Below are positions 35,331 to 42,975 of a DNA stretch of 47,245 nucleotides, in pieces. A program made the translations under genes and the position numbers. The stretch's first letter is position 1, and each line of letters opens with the position of its first letter. This stretch comes from CAYLPT01 sp964385645 (GTDB taxonomy: Bacteria > Armatimonadota > Hebobacteria > Hebobacterales > Hebobacteraceae), in assembly GCA_964385645.1 (NCBI GenBank), contig CAYLPT010000123.1, positions 1-47,245 on the forward strand. Direction: 5' to 3'. The notes under the pieces were generated by a model. The model ran no database searches. It saw only the letters and a list, made by a program, of their open reading frames with translations, and was not told the DNA's origin.

Positions 35331-36326
35331 TCAGGGCGCGCCGGACGGCGCGGAGTCGTCGCTGGGCCCGTAGTCGGGGGCGGGCGGGGTGGTGAGGGCC
35401 CTCCGCCGGGTGGCGTCAGCGGCGGCCTCGCCCTGCTCGCGGTACTCCCCCGGGGTGCAGCCATACTCCTGGACGAAGGCGCGGTGCAGATGGCTGGCGT
35501 CGGAGAAGCCGGTGCGTGCTGCTATATCCTCCAGGGAGAGGGCGGTGGTGAGCAGCATGGTGGCGGCGTACGCGATGCGGGAGCGGCGCCGGAACTCCTG
35601 GAAGCTCACGCCCATGGTCTCCCGGAAGAGGGCGGTGAAGCGGGAGCGCCCCAGCCCACAGGCGCGGGCGGCCTCCTCCCGGGCGAGGGGGTGGGGCAGG
35701 CGCTCGCTGAGCAGCGCGAGCGCGGGCATGATGCGGCTCAAGTTGCCGATGGGGCGCAGGCGCTGGCCTCTGCCGACCGCGCGGCGACAGTCCCAGTTCC
35801 TGCTGAGGCGCAGCAGCACGCGCAGCAGGTTGAGCCGCACCGCGCACTGCCAGCCCGGCGCCCTCGCCTCCACCTCGCCGCGTATCTCCCGCGCCACCTC
35901 GAGGACGTAGGCCCGGGTCTCGGGCGCGGTGACCCGCGGGCGCGCCTCCGGCGGGGCGGCAAAGAGCGTGAGCCAGGGCTTGTCCCCGAGCATCTCCTCG
36001 CCGAGGAAGGTGGGTAGGAACACGAGCACGAGGTTCCACGTGTCCGGCGCCACAACACGGTAGCGGTGGGGCTCCGACATGGCGCACAGCCACACGTCGC
36101 CGGGCTGCCCCTCAATGACCGTCTCGCCGACCTGCATCTCCTCCCGGCCTGCGAGCACGATGCCGACCTCCAGGCCCCCGTGGATGCTGAGCGCGGGCGG
36201 CCCGGCATAGGTGTGGTGGTGCACGGCGGCATAGAGGGGGGCCTCAGGCGTCAGGTGGTAGTCGGGGCTCCTAACCTCGAGGAGCCCCGGGTGGGCCTCT
36301 TTGCGCCCTCTGCGCGAAGTCGGCAT
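35331..36326 (-). CDS. AraC-family transcriptional regulator
   Basis: A 331-residue regulator. The N-terminal half is a cupin-like sensor (HHHTYAGPPALSIHGGLEVGIVLAG, then GQPGDVWLC). The C-terminal half has two helix-turn-helix units with ARACGLGRSRFTALFRETMG and IAARTGFSDASHLHRAFVQEYG. Such proteins usually sense a sugar and switch on catabolic genes. The position between the amylase and the prepilin gene suggests control of a local operon. Its promoter has the -10 only about 6 bases before the ATG, so the message would begin at or very near the start codon. Confidence 0.92.
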   Translation of the reverse strand: MPTSRRGRKEAHPGLLEVRSPDYHLTPEAPLYAAVHHHTYAGPPALSIHGGLEVGIVLAGREEMQVGETVIEGQPGDVWLCAMSEPHRYRVVAPDTWNLVLVFLPTFLGEEMLGDKPWLTLFAAPPEARPRVTAPETRAYVLEVAREIRGEVEARAPGWQCAVRLNLLRVLLRLSRNWDCRRAVGRGQRLRPIGNLSRIMPALALLSERLPHPLAREEAARACGLGRSRFTALFRETMGVSFQEFRRRSRIAYAATMLLTTALSLEDIAARTGFSDASHLHRAFVQEYGCTPGEYREQGEAAADATRRRALTTPPAPDYGPSDDSAPSGAP

Positions 36327-36332
36327 TGGCCG

Positions 36333-36362
36333 ATCTTACAAGAAGAGCGGCCCCCAGGTCAA
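36333..36362 (-). promoter_or_regulatory. Promoter of the AraC-type gene, predicted leaderless transcript
   Basis: On the minus strand TTGACC (36357-36362), an 18-base spacer and TAAGAT (36333-36338). Only six bases separate the -10 from the ATG at 36326, leaving no room for a ribosome site, so transcription should start at the start codon. The -35 overlaps the opposing prepilin promoter by one base. Confidence 0.55.
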
Positions 36363-36391
36363 TGACTCACACGGCCCCTCGTAGGTATAAT
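36362..36391 (+). promoter_or_regulatory. Promoter of the prepilin gene
   Basis: On the plus strand ATGACT (36362-36367), an 18-base spacer and a perfect TATAAT (36386-36391). It leaves a leader of about 205 bases before the prepilin start. It is back-to-back with the AraC promoter, sharing position 36362. Confidence 0.55.
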
Positions 36392-36603
36392 GGTCTGGGC
36401 CTCGCAGGCCGCCCATGGCTGATCCTGCGCCGCTATCAGTCCCTCGCCGACCGAGGGGCATAGAGTGTCACGGGAGCGCCGGGGTGGGCCTTGGAGCCCC
36501 CGAGAGCCGTCCCGGGAAGGAGGTGAGAGGGTCGAGCGGCAGAGCGCGCTCGAGGCAGGGGCGTGTGGCGAGTGCATCATTCCCCTCAGGAGGTGGACCC
36601 GCT
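36392..36603 (+). promoter_or_regulatory. Long GC-rich 5' leader of the prepilin gene
   Basis: About 205 bases of probable untranslated leader. It contains nested self-complementary segments (CGGGA near 36470 against TCCCG near 36510; GGGC/GCCC pairs between). It also has a perfect ten-base anti-SD complement, AAGGAGGTGA at 36517-36526, that no start codon follows at working distance. The actual prepilin ribosome site, AGGAGG, is just before 36604. No known riboswitch class is recognised. Confidence 0.4.
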
Positions 36604-37647
36604 GTGATGATAAGGTCGCGACGAGGCTTTACGTTGATCGAGCTGTTGGTCGTCATCGCGATCATCGGGATCCTGGCGGCCATGGTCTTCCCGGTCTTCG
36701 CGCGTGCGCGGGAATCCGCGCGCCGGGCAGTCTGTCTGTCGAACATCAAGAACATCGGTCTGGCGATGCAGATGTACCTCGCCGACTACGACGACACCAT
36801 GCCGCCCAACGAGCACCGGCCTGAGATCGTGAGCTGGTACCTCGACTGGGCGATCAGCATGAACGGTGACGACGACTGGGTGGCCGGTTGCGCGTTCAAG
36901 CGCGGCGCCGCCAACAACCCGTACCTGAAGTGGCAGGTGGTCCTCGACCCCTATGTGCGCAACCGTGACGTGTGGCGCTGCCCCAGCCAGAGGACCTACT
37001 CGGGCAATGCCGTTCTCTTCCCCATTGACGGCTGGGACTGGTGGAGCCGGGTCTTGCAGATCGTGGGAGAGGCCGGCCAGTGCACAGCGGGGATGGCCTG
37101 CGGCGAGCCCTTCCCGCCGGGATGGGGCGGTGACATCACCGACAGCTACGTGCAAGGGCAGTGTCTGCCCGGCACTGGCGGGATCGCCATCGGCATCTCG
37201 GGCGTGCACCCCAACTATGATCTCAAGCTCGCCCATGTGGACGACGCCGCGCGCTGGATCGCGGTCGCGGAGATGGGCCCGGCCTACTCGCCGGAGTCCA
37301 TCGTCGAGGTCGCCTACCCGGACTGGTGCCGGATTGGGTGCTCGAGCTGTGAGTGGGGCCCGGCCGCCGACTGGGAGGGCTGCCCCTGGAGCCAGGACTG
37401 CGGCGCGGGCAGCCGCGACTTCGCCGACGGCGCCTGGCGGCAACGCAACGCCGCCCGGCATCTGGGCGGCGCCAACATCGGGTTCCTCGATGGCCACGCC
37501 AAGTGGTGGAACTCCGAGGCGATCCTGAGCGCGGTCCCCGACTGGCGCTGGTTCCGCGCCGAAACCCGGACCGACTTTCCGATCGCCGGGCCCTACGGCA
37601 TGTGCCGGATCCCTGAGTACGGCGACCCCACGTACTACATCCAGTAG
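36604..37647 (+). CDS. Type IV pilin-like protein with DUF1559 (H-x9-DG) domain
   Basis: A 347-residue secretion-type prepilin. A short basic leader MMIRSRRG precedes FTLIELLVVIAIIGILAAM, the prepilin peptidase site and N-terminal helix, then FPVFARARESARR, a sequence typical of Armatimonadota pilins. The globular part is rich in Trp and Cys, and near the end HLGGANIGFLDGH matches the H-x9-DG signature of DUF1559. Such proteins are abundant in Armatimonadota and Planctomycetes, probably as minor pilins or surface fibres. The start is GTG 36604 with AGGAGGT about ten bases upstream; ATG 36607 is equally possible. The frame stays open upstream to 36415, but a short basic leader is normal, so the extension is not used. 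Confidence 0.88.
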   Translation: MMIRSRRGFTLIELLVVIAIIGILAAMVFPVFARARESARRAVCLSNIKNIGLAMQMYLADYDDTMPPNEHRPEIVSWYLDWAISMNGDDDWVAGCAFKRGAANNPYLKWQVVLDPYVRNRDVWRCPSQRTYSGNAVLFPIDGWDWWSRVLQIVGEAGQCTAGMACGEPFPPGWGGDITDSYVQGQCLPGTGGIAIGISGVHPNYDLKLAHVDDAARWIAVAEMGPAYSPESIVEVAYPDWCRIGCSSCEWGPAADWEGCPWSQDCGAGSRDFADGAWRQRNAARHLGGANIGFLDGHAKWWNSEAILSAVPDWRWFRAETRTDFPIAGPYGMCRIPEYGDPTYYIQ

Positions 37648-37704
37648 CGACGTAACTCCCGCCCCGCCCTCGCAAGGCGTCGGTGGGCTTGACGTGGAAG
37701 TGCA

Positions 37705-37733
37705 GGCGGGGCCCGCAGCCTGCGGGCCCCGCC
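37705..37733 (+). terminator. Strong GC hairpin after the prepilin gene (terminator- or attenuator-like)
   Basis: A perfect 13-bp inverted repeat with a 3-base loop: GGCGGGGCCCGCA, GCC, then its complement. A second small stem (GCCCTC with GAGGGC, 37731-37746) abuts it. No T-run follows, so simple intrinsic termination is not assured. It lies 39 bases upstream of the next gene. Confidence 0.4.
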
Positions 37734-37771
37734 CTCGCGTGAGGGCGCAGGGCGCAGTGGGAGGAGCACTC

Positions 37772-39028
37772 ATGCACGCGGTTCGATCACGGCTGAGCCT
37801 GTGGGGCGCGGAGGGGGACGCCATCGTGGTGCACACCGACCGCCCCTGGTCGCTGATCCTCTGGGAGAAGGCCCAGTATGTGCCCTGCTGGGACCTGGGA
37901 GGGCAGGTGTGGTTCACGCCTGAGTGGATGGAGACCCACTCCCCTGAGGACCCTCACTGCTACGAGCCCATCATGGACAAGGCCTGCCGCTACAGCCGGG
38001 CCGACCTGCTCGAGGCCGGCCCGGCCCGCGCCCTCGTGCGCTGGCGGTACGCGCTCTGCGACAGCCTCTACCGGGTGTTCCGCGGCAACACCCGCGCCGA
38101 GGAGCGCTACCACGTCTACCCCGATGGCGCGGCGGTCCGCCAGCTCACAGGCTGGCCCGGAGACGAGACCGGGGACGGCCTCAACCCCACGCTCTGGGAG
38201 GTGCAGGAGTTCATCCTCGTCAACGGCCCCGGCGTGAGGCCCGAGGACTGCATTGAGCCGATCGGCTTCACCCTGGCGAACCTGGCCGGCGACCAGGTAG
38301 ACCTCCGTTGGCCGAATCCCTTCGGGCGCTGGACCTCCCTGTGCAGCGTCCACCCCGAGATCGCCGAGTGGACCGAGTACATCGGGATCGTGCACCTGCG
38401 CGACCACCCCGATCCGTTCGTCGCCTTCCCGCGCAACCGGGTCCTGTTTCCCTTCGCCGACTGCTCGAGCTGCGGCCGGCCGCATCCGGAGATCTGCGGC
38501 TTCGCGGGGGCCGCCAAGTACTGCCATTGGCCGGCCAACGACTCGACCGAGTTTGTCGGCTGGACGGAGGCGACCGAGGAGGACGTCGCCCGGCGCCCCA
38601 CCCACACCTCCTTCTTCAGTTGCGGCTACAGCTACGGCGGCCAGACCCCGCCCCGGCCCAGCTCCTGGGTGTGGCTGACCGGCGCGGTCACCGGCGGGCT
38701 CGAGGAGGCGCGCGCGCTCGCCGGCTCCTGGCTGACTCCCGCCCGTATCGAGGCCTCCGGGCTCTACGAGGGCTACGCATACAGCGAGCGCGCCTACCGC
38801 GTACGGGTCACGCGCCCCGGCCCGGTATCCCTCCGCCTCCAGCCCTCCCGCCCCATCGTCAACCCGGTGGTGCGGCTCTACCGCGCCGCGCCGCCGGCAC
38901 AGGTCACCTGGAACGGCGAGCCCCTGGCCGACGATGAGTTCCGGGCCCAGGCGACGGGCGGCGACCTGGTGGTCTGGATAGGCCGCACCCTGGCCGAGGA
39001 GACGGCTCTGGAGATCACCCCTGCGTAG
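37772..39028 (+). CDS. Conserved-looking hypothetical protein, probably beta-sandwich
   Basis: A 418-residue protein that I do not recognise. It has no signal peptide or membrane segment. It is rich in Trp, Tyr and Pro, with Cys-containing stretches (FADCSSCGRPHPEICGF) and many short strand-like segments. The last 90 residues (AYRVRVTRPGPVSLRL to the end) look like a beta-sandwich module as found at the end of carbohydrate-active enzymes. GGGAGGAGC precedes ATG 37772. The location between a prepilin and a sugar dehydrogenase gene suggests a role in carbohydrate metabolism, without direct proof. Homology search would be needed to place it. Confidence 0.7.
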   Translation: MHAVRSRLSLWGAEGDAIVVHTDRPWSLILWEKAQYVPCWDLGGQVWFTPEWMETHSPEDPHCYEPIMDKACRYSRADLLEAGPARALVRWRYALCDSLYRVFRGNTRAEERYHVYPDGAAVRQLTGWPGDETGDGLNPTLWEVQEFILVNGPGVRPEDCIEPIGFTLANLAGDQVDLRWPNPFGRWTSLCSVHPEIAEWTEYIGIVHLRDHPDPFVAFPRNRVLFPFADCSSCGRPHPEICGFAGAAKYCHWPANDSTEFVGWTEATEEDVARRPTHTSFFSCGYSYGGQTPPRPSSWVWLTGAVTGGLEEARALAGSWLTPARIEASGLYEGYAYSERAYRVRVTRPGPVSLRLQPSRPIVNPVVRLYRAAPPAQVTWNGEPLADDEFRAQATGGDLVVWIGRTLAEETALEITPA

Positions 39029-39069
39029 CGGCGCCGCTGTGGCGCCAACCCCCACACGAGGAGATGGCA

Positions 39070-40011
39070 ATGAAGACCGATGCGATGGTGCTGGTGAAGG
39101 CGGGGAGGGTGGAGGTTACCCAGGTTGACGTGCCTGACCCCGGCCCTGGCGAGGTGCTGATCGAAGTCAAGGCCAGCGGCATCTGCCGGGGCGATATCGC
39201 CCTGTTCACGGGTGAGCTCAACTACGGCTATCCCTTCTTCCACGGCCACGAGCCGGCGGGCGTGGTGGCTGCCGTGGGCCCGGGCGTACAGGGTCTGGCG
39301 GCGGGCGATCGGGTCGCCTGCCTGGGCGGCCCGGCCTTCCGCCGGCACGTGGTCACCGACGTGCACCGGGTGGCGAAGATCCCCCCGGAGCCGGCCGACC
39401 TCGCGCTGTGGATCGCTGAGCCGCCGGCCTGCGCGGCCAACGGCGTGCAGGCCTCGGGGCTGCGCCTGGGCGACAAAGTGGCGATGCTGGGCTGTGGCTA
39501 CATGGGCCTGCTGGTGCTCCAGTGCCTGCCCCGGGAGACCTTCAGCCGGCTGGTGGTTGCCGATCCTGATCCCGCGCGGCGCGCGCTGGCGCAGTCGCTG
39601 GGGGCGCCGGAGGCATATGACCCAAACGAGTGCGACCTGGTGGCCCTTGCCGACGAGACAGGCGGCTTCGACGTGGTGATCGAGGCCAGCGGCGCGCGGG
39701 GCACGATCAGCACCGCGACGGCCATGGCGCGGGTCGGCGGGACACTCAATATCTTCGGCTGGCATCCGGGCGAGGAGATGGCGCCCACCCACGCCTGGCA
39801 CTACCGCGGCCTCAAGGTGCTGAACACCTCGCCCATGTGCGCGCCCGATTTCAACGTGCATTTCCGGGTGGCGGTGGCCCTCATGAAGACCGGCCGCGTC
39901 AACCAGGAGCGCCTCATCAGCCACCGCCTCCCGCTGTCGGAGTGCCAGCGCGCCTTCGAGATCGCCGCCAACCGCGAGGACGGTTACATGAAGGGCGTCA
40001 TCGTCTTCTAG
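39070..40011 (+). CDS. Zinc-type alcohol/polyol dehydrogenase (MDR superfamily)
   Basis: A 313-residue medium-chain dehydrogenase that should oxidise a sugar, polyol or inositol-like alcohol with NAD(P). The zinc-binding residues Cys39 (SGICRGD), His60-Glu61 (GHEPAG) and Glu117 are visible, and the Rossmann motif is GCGYMG (141-146). The structural-zinc lobe with four Cys, found in many relatives, is absent, which explains the short length. ATG 39070 is preferred to ATG 39064 because GAGGAG lies directly in front of the latter. It precedes the sugar-metabolic genes at 40874-43665, separated by one gene on the other strand. Confidence 0.88.
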   Translation: MKTDAMVLVKAGRVEVTQVDVPDPGPGEVLIEVKASGICRGDIALFTGELNYGYPFFHGHEPAGVVAAVGPGVQGLAAGDRVACLGGPAFRRHVVTDVHRVAKIPPEPADLALWIAEPPACAANGVQASGLRLGDKVAMLGCGYMGLLVLQCLPRETFSRLVVADPDPARRALAQSLGAPEAYDPNECDLVALADETGGFDVVIEASGARGTISTATAMARVGGTLNIFGWHPGEEMAPTHAWHYRGLKVLNTSPMCAPDFNVHFRVAVALMKTGRVNQERLISHRLPLSECQRAFEIAANREDGYMKGVIVF

Positions 40012-40029
40012 GGGGCGCGCCGACCGCCC

Positions 40030-40716
40030 TCAGCGCCGGGAGGGGCGCTCCGCGTAGCGCCTCTGCCACAACGTCTTATCGTAAGCGGCCCGGCGCCCCG
40101 GGCAGTCGGGACGCGGGCACAGCCGACAGCTCTCGAAGCTGGTCTCGGTGGGGAAGTAGATGCCAGAGACCGACTTGACCGGCACCATGAGGCAGTCCTC
40201 GGTGAGCCGCACGCCCAGGCGCGCTTCCACTTCCCCCAGCAGCGCGAACAGCGGCCGCTGCTGGGTGATTGGCCAGTCGGCCAGCGAGCCGGGGGCCATC
40301 GCCGACATCTTGCCGGGTCGGAATGTCTCGTCAAGGTGCTCGCGGAGGCGGGCCATGGCTGCCGACACGGCCATGACCTTGATCTCCTCGAGCCAGTAGC
40401 GAGCGAGGGGATCGGGGGCCTCGATCTCGTCCAGCTCCACCCCACAGGTCGCCACATAGGGGAAGACGCGGTGCACCTCGTCCAGGTTGACGCGCAGCAC
40501 CCGGCTGGTGAACACCACCCCGCCGATGGTGACCGTGTTCGAGGTTCGCTCGCCGACGTAGCAGACATCGTAGCCCGCCTTCGGCCTCGCCCTCTCCCGC
40601 GCCATCGCCAGCAGCGACGCGACCGCGCGCGCGTCGTCGCCGCCGGCCGGCACGCGGAGGCGGGCCAGTACCTCGTCCAGCCCCGGATCGAATCGAATGT
40701 CGGTCAGTATCTCCAT
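40030..40716 (-). CDS. Vitamin B12-dependent methionine synthase activation-like protein
   Basis: A 228-residue protein resembling the activation (SAM-binding, reactivation) region of cobalamin-dependent methionine synthase as found in free-standing short proteins. Matching segments are FPYVATCGVELDE, MSAMAPGSLADWPI and VKSVSGIYFPTETSFESC. The C-terminus carries a Cys motif, CxxC-x4-C (Cys197, 200, 205), that could bind an iron-sulfur cluster. Stand-alone forms usually accompany corrinoid methyltransferases and re-reduce Co(II) with SAM. No metH or corrinoid protein is in the window, but an MtaA/UroD-like gene lies at 16204. The gene runs opposite to its neighbours. Confidence 0.82.
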   Translation of the reverse strand: MEILTDIRFDPGLDEVLARLRVPAGGDDARAVASLLAMARERARPKAGYDVCYVGERTSNTVTIGGVVFTSRVLRVNLDEVHRVFPYVATCGVELDEIEAPDPLARYWLEEIKVMAVSAAMARLREHLDETFRPGKMSAMAPGSLADWPITQQRPLFALLGEVEARLGVRLTEDCLMVPVKSVSGIYFPTETSFESCRLCPRPDCPGRRAAYDKTLWQRRYAERPSRR

Positions 40717-40873
40717 GTGTCGGCGGCCTCCGGCCCAGGCCGCGCGACCGTAGGGCCTGCCCGCCGCCGGCCATTTCGCCGGCCGACGCCCGGCCCCTCG
40801 CGCGGGGAGGGAAGGGCGGCCGCGGGAGCGAAGCATCCCGCGAGTCGGAGCACGCGCCCGGGGGAAGGGAGCC

Positions 40874-42022
40874 ATGTACGATACGCCAGCCGCGGTGGTG
40901 GGCACGGGCTTCATCGGCCCGGTGCATGTGGAGGCGCTGCGGCGCCTGGGGGTCGAGGTGGCAGGTATCTGTGGCAGCAGTCCGGCGAAATCGGAGGCGG
41001 CGCGGGAGGCGCTCGGCCTGCCGCGGGCCTACCGCGACTTCGACGAGCTGCTGGCGGACACCAAGGTGCAAGTCGTTCACCTCGCGGTGCCCAATGTGCT
41101 GCACTACGACATGGCGAAGCGGGCGCTCGAGGCCGGCAAGCACGTCATGTGCGAGAAGCCCCTCGCCATGAACTCCCGCGAGACCGCGGAGCTGGTGGAG
41201 CTGGCGCGGCGGGCCAGACGCGCCGCCGGGGTGTGCTACAACATCCGCTTCTATCCACTCAACCTCGAGGCCCGGGAGATGGCGCGCCGAGGCGACCTGG
41301 GGCTCCTCCACGCGGTGAACGGCAGCTACGTTCAGGACTGGCTGTTGCACGACACTGACTACAACTGGCGTGTGCTCGCCTCCACGGGCGGCGAGCTCCG
41401 CGCCGTCGCGGACATCGGCACCCACTGGATTGACCTGGTGACCTCCATCACCGGGCTGGGGGTCCACTCCCTGTTCGCCGACCTGAGGACCGTCCACGAG
41501 GTCCGCCGCCGGCCCGCGGGCGAGGTCGAGACCTTCGCCGGCAGGGCCGGCGACCAGCCCCACGGGGAGCCGGTCGAGATCACGACTGAGGACTATGGGT
41601 GTGTGCTGTTCCGCTTCACAGGCGGCGCCAGGGGCAGCCTCTGGGTCTCGCAGGTGACTGCCGGCCGCAAGAACTGCCTGCGCTACGAGATCGCCGGCTC
41701 CCAGGCCGCCCTCGCCTGGAACAGCGAGCAGCCCAACACGCTCTGGATCGGCCGCCGCGACCGCCCGAATGAGACCATGATCCGCGACCCGGCCCTCCTC
41801 GGGGACCTCGCCCGGCCCTTCGCCAGCTACCCGGGCGGGCACAACGAGGGCTTCCCCGACACCTTCAAGCAGTGCTTTCGCGCCTTCTACGACCACATTG
41901 CGGGCGCCGACCCGGCGGCCGAGCCCCTTTACCCGAGCTTCGAGGACGGCCACCGGGAGGTACTCATCTGCGAGGCTGTGTTGCGCAGCCACCGCGAGCA
42001 GCGCTGGATCACTGTGCAGTAG
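40874..42022 (+). CDS. Gfo/Idh/MocA-family oxidoreductase
   Basis: A 382-residue NAD(P)-dependent sugar or inositol dehydrogenase. The nucleotide site GTGFIG is at 10-15, and EKP at 94-96 gives the catalytic Lys95. DIGTHWID (180-187) supplies a general-acid His184 and closes the substrate pocket. A C-terminal beta domain follows. Substrates in the family are hexoses, inositols, amino sugars and their 3-keto forms. GGGAAGGGAG precedes ATG 40874. It starts a tight plus-strand group with the isomerase and the aldolase (12- and 23-base gaps), so they likely act in one pathway. Confidence 0.93.
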   Translation: MYDTPAAVVGTGFIGPVHVEALRRLGVEVAGICGSSPAKSEAAREALGLPRAYRDFDELLADTKVQVVHLAVPNVLHYDMAKRALEAGKHVMCEKPLAMNSRETAELVELARRARRAAGVCYNIRFYPLNLEAREMARRGDLGLLHAVNGSYVQDWLLHDTDYNWRVLASTGGELRAVADIGTHWIDLVTSITGLGVHSLFADLRTVHEVRRRPAGEVETFAGRAGDQPHGEPVEITTEDYGCVLFRFTGGARGSLWVSQVTAGRKNCLRYEIAGSQAALAWNSEQPNTLWIGRRDRPNETMIRDPALLGDLARPFASYPGGHNEGFPDTFKQCFRAFYDHIAGADPAAEPLYPSFEDGHREVLICEAVLRSHREQRWITVQ

Positions 42023-42034
42023 GAGGGAGTTGCC

Positions 42035-42952
42035 ATGAAGCTGGGCTTTGTCAGCGCCATTCTGCCCGAGCTGTCGCTGGAGGAGGTGGCCCGCGTCGCT
42101 CGCGAGGAGGGCTACGACTGCGTCGAGCTCATGTGTTGGCCCACGGGCAAGGCCGAGCGGCGCTACGCGGGCGTCACCCATGTTGACGTGACCTCCCTCG
42201 GCGACGCAGAGGCCGCCCGCGTCCGGGAGACGCTCGCCGGCATCGAGATCAGCGGCCTGGGCTACTACCCCAATCCCCTCTCGCCCGACGCGGCCGAGGC
42301 GGCCGCCGCGGTCGAGCACATCAAGCTCGTTATCGCCGCCGCCGCCCGGCTGGGCGTGGACACCGTGAACACCTTCATTGGCCGGGACTGGACAAAGTCC
42401 GTGGAGGACAACTGGGGGCGGTTCCGGGAGGTGTGGCCGCCCCTGGTCAGGTACGCCGAAGAGCAGGGCGTCAGGATCGGCATCGAGAACTGCCCCATGC
42501 TGTTCACCGCGGATGAGTGGCCCGGGGGCAAGAACCTCGCCCACAGCCCGGCCATCTGGCGGCGCATGTTCGAGGAGATCCGCAGCCAGAACTTCGGGCT
42601 CAACTACGACCCCTCCCACCTGGTGTGGCAGCACATGGACTACCTGCAGCCGGTGTGGGAGTTCGCCGGGCGCATCTTCCACGTGCACGCCAAGGATGTG
42701 CGCATGGACCGGCGACGGCTCGACGAGGTGGGCATCCTCGCCACCCCGCTGGAGTATCATCGGCCCAAGCTGCCCGGGCTGGGCGAGGTGGACTGGGGGC
42801 GGTTCTTCTCGGTGCTGAGCGACACCGGCTATCAGGGGCCGGTGTGCGTCGAGGTCGAGGACCGGGCCTATGAGGAGAGCCTGGAGAGCAGGAGGGCGGC
42901 CCTGCGACAGAGCGCCGTCTTCCTGCGGCAGTTCATACCGAGGCGGGCCTGA
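42035..42952 (+). CDS. Sugar phosphate isomerase/epimerase (xylose isomerase-like TIM barrel)
   Basis: A 305-residue AP-endonuclease-2/xylose-isomerase-like barrel. The presumed metal ligands are Glu151 (IGIENCP), Asp192 (NYDPSHL), His218 (FHVHAKD) and Glu273 (VCVEVED), as in IolE/IolH and 3-epimerase relatives. These enzymes shift keto groups or epimerise sugars, often next to Gfo/Idh/MocA oxidoreductases, as here. AGGAGGGAGTTGCC precedes ATG 42035. The gene is 12 bases after the oxidoreductase and 23 before deoC. The specific sugar is not evident. Confidence 0.92.
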   Translation: MKLGFVSAILPELSLEEVARVAREEGYDCVELMCWPTGKAERRYAGVTHVDVTSLGDAEAARVRETLAGIEISGLGYYPNPLSPDAAEAAAAVEHIKLVIAAAARLGVDTVNTFIGRDWTKSVEDNWGRFREVWPPLVRYAEEQGVRIGIENCPMLFTADEWPGGKNLAHSPAIWRRMFEEIRSQNFGLNYDPSHLVWQHMDYLQPVWEFAGRIFHVHAKDVRMDRRRLDEVGILATPLEYHRPKLPGLGEVDWGRFFSVLSDTGYQGPVCVEVEDRAYEESLESRRAALRQSAVFLRQFIPRRA

Positions 42953-42975
42953 GCCCGGCCTTCAGGGGGTCCGAG

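Noticed and set aside
36415..36603. In-frame upstream extension of the prepilin
   Set aside because: The frame is open for 63 more codons, but prepilin leaders are short and basic, and AGGAGG directly precedes 36604.
37681..37733. Promoter from TTGACG at 37689-37694
   Set aside because: The place for a -10 box falls in the GC hairpin and reads CCCGCA, so no promoter is supported.
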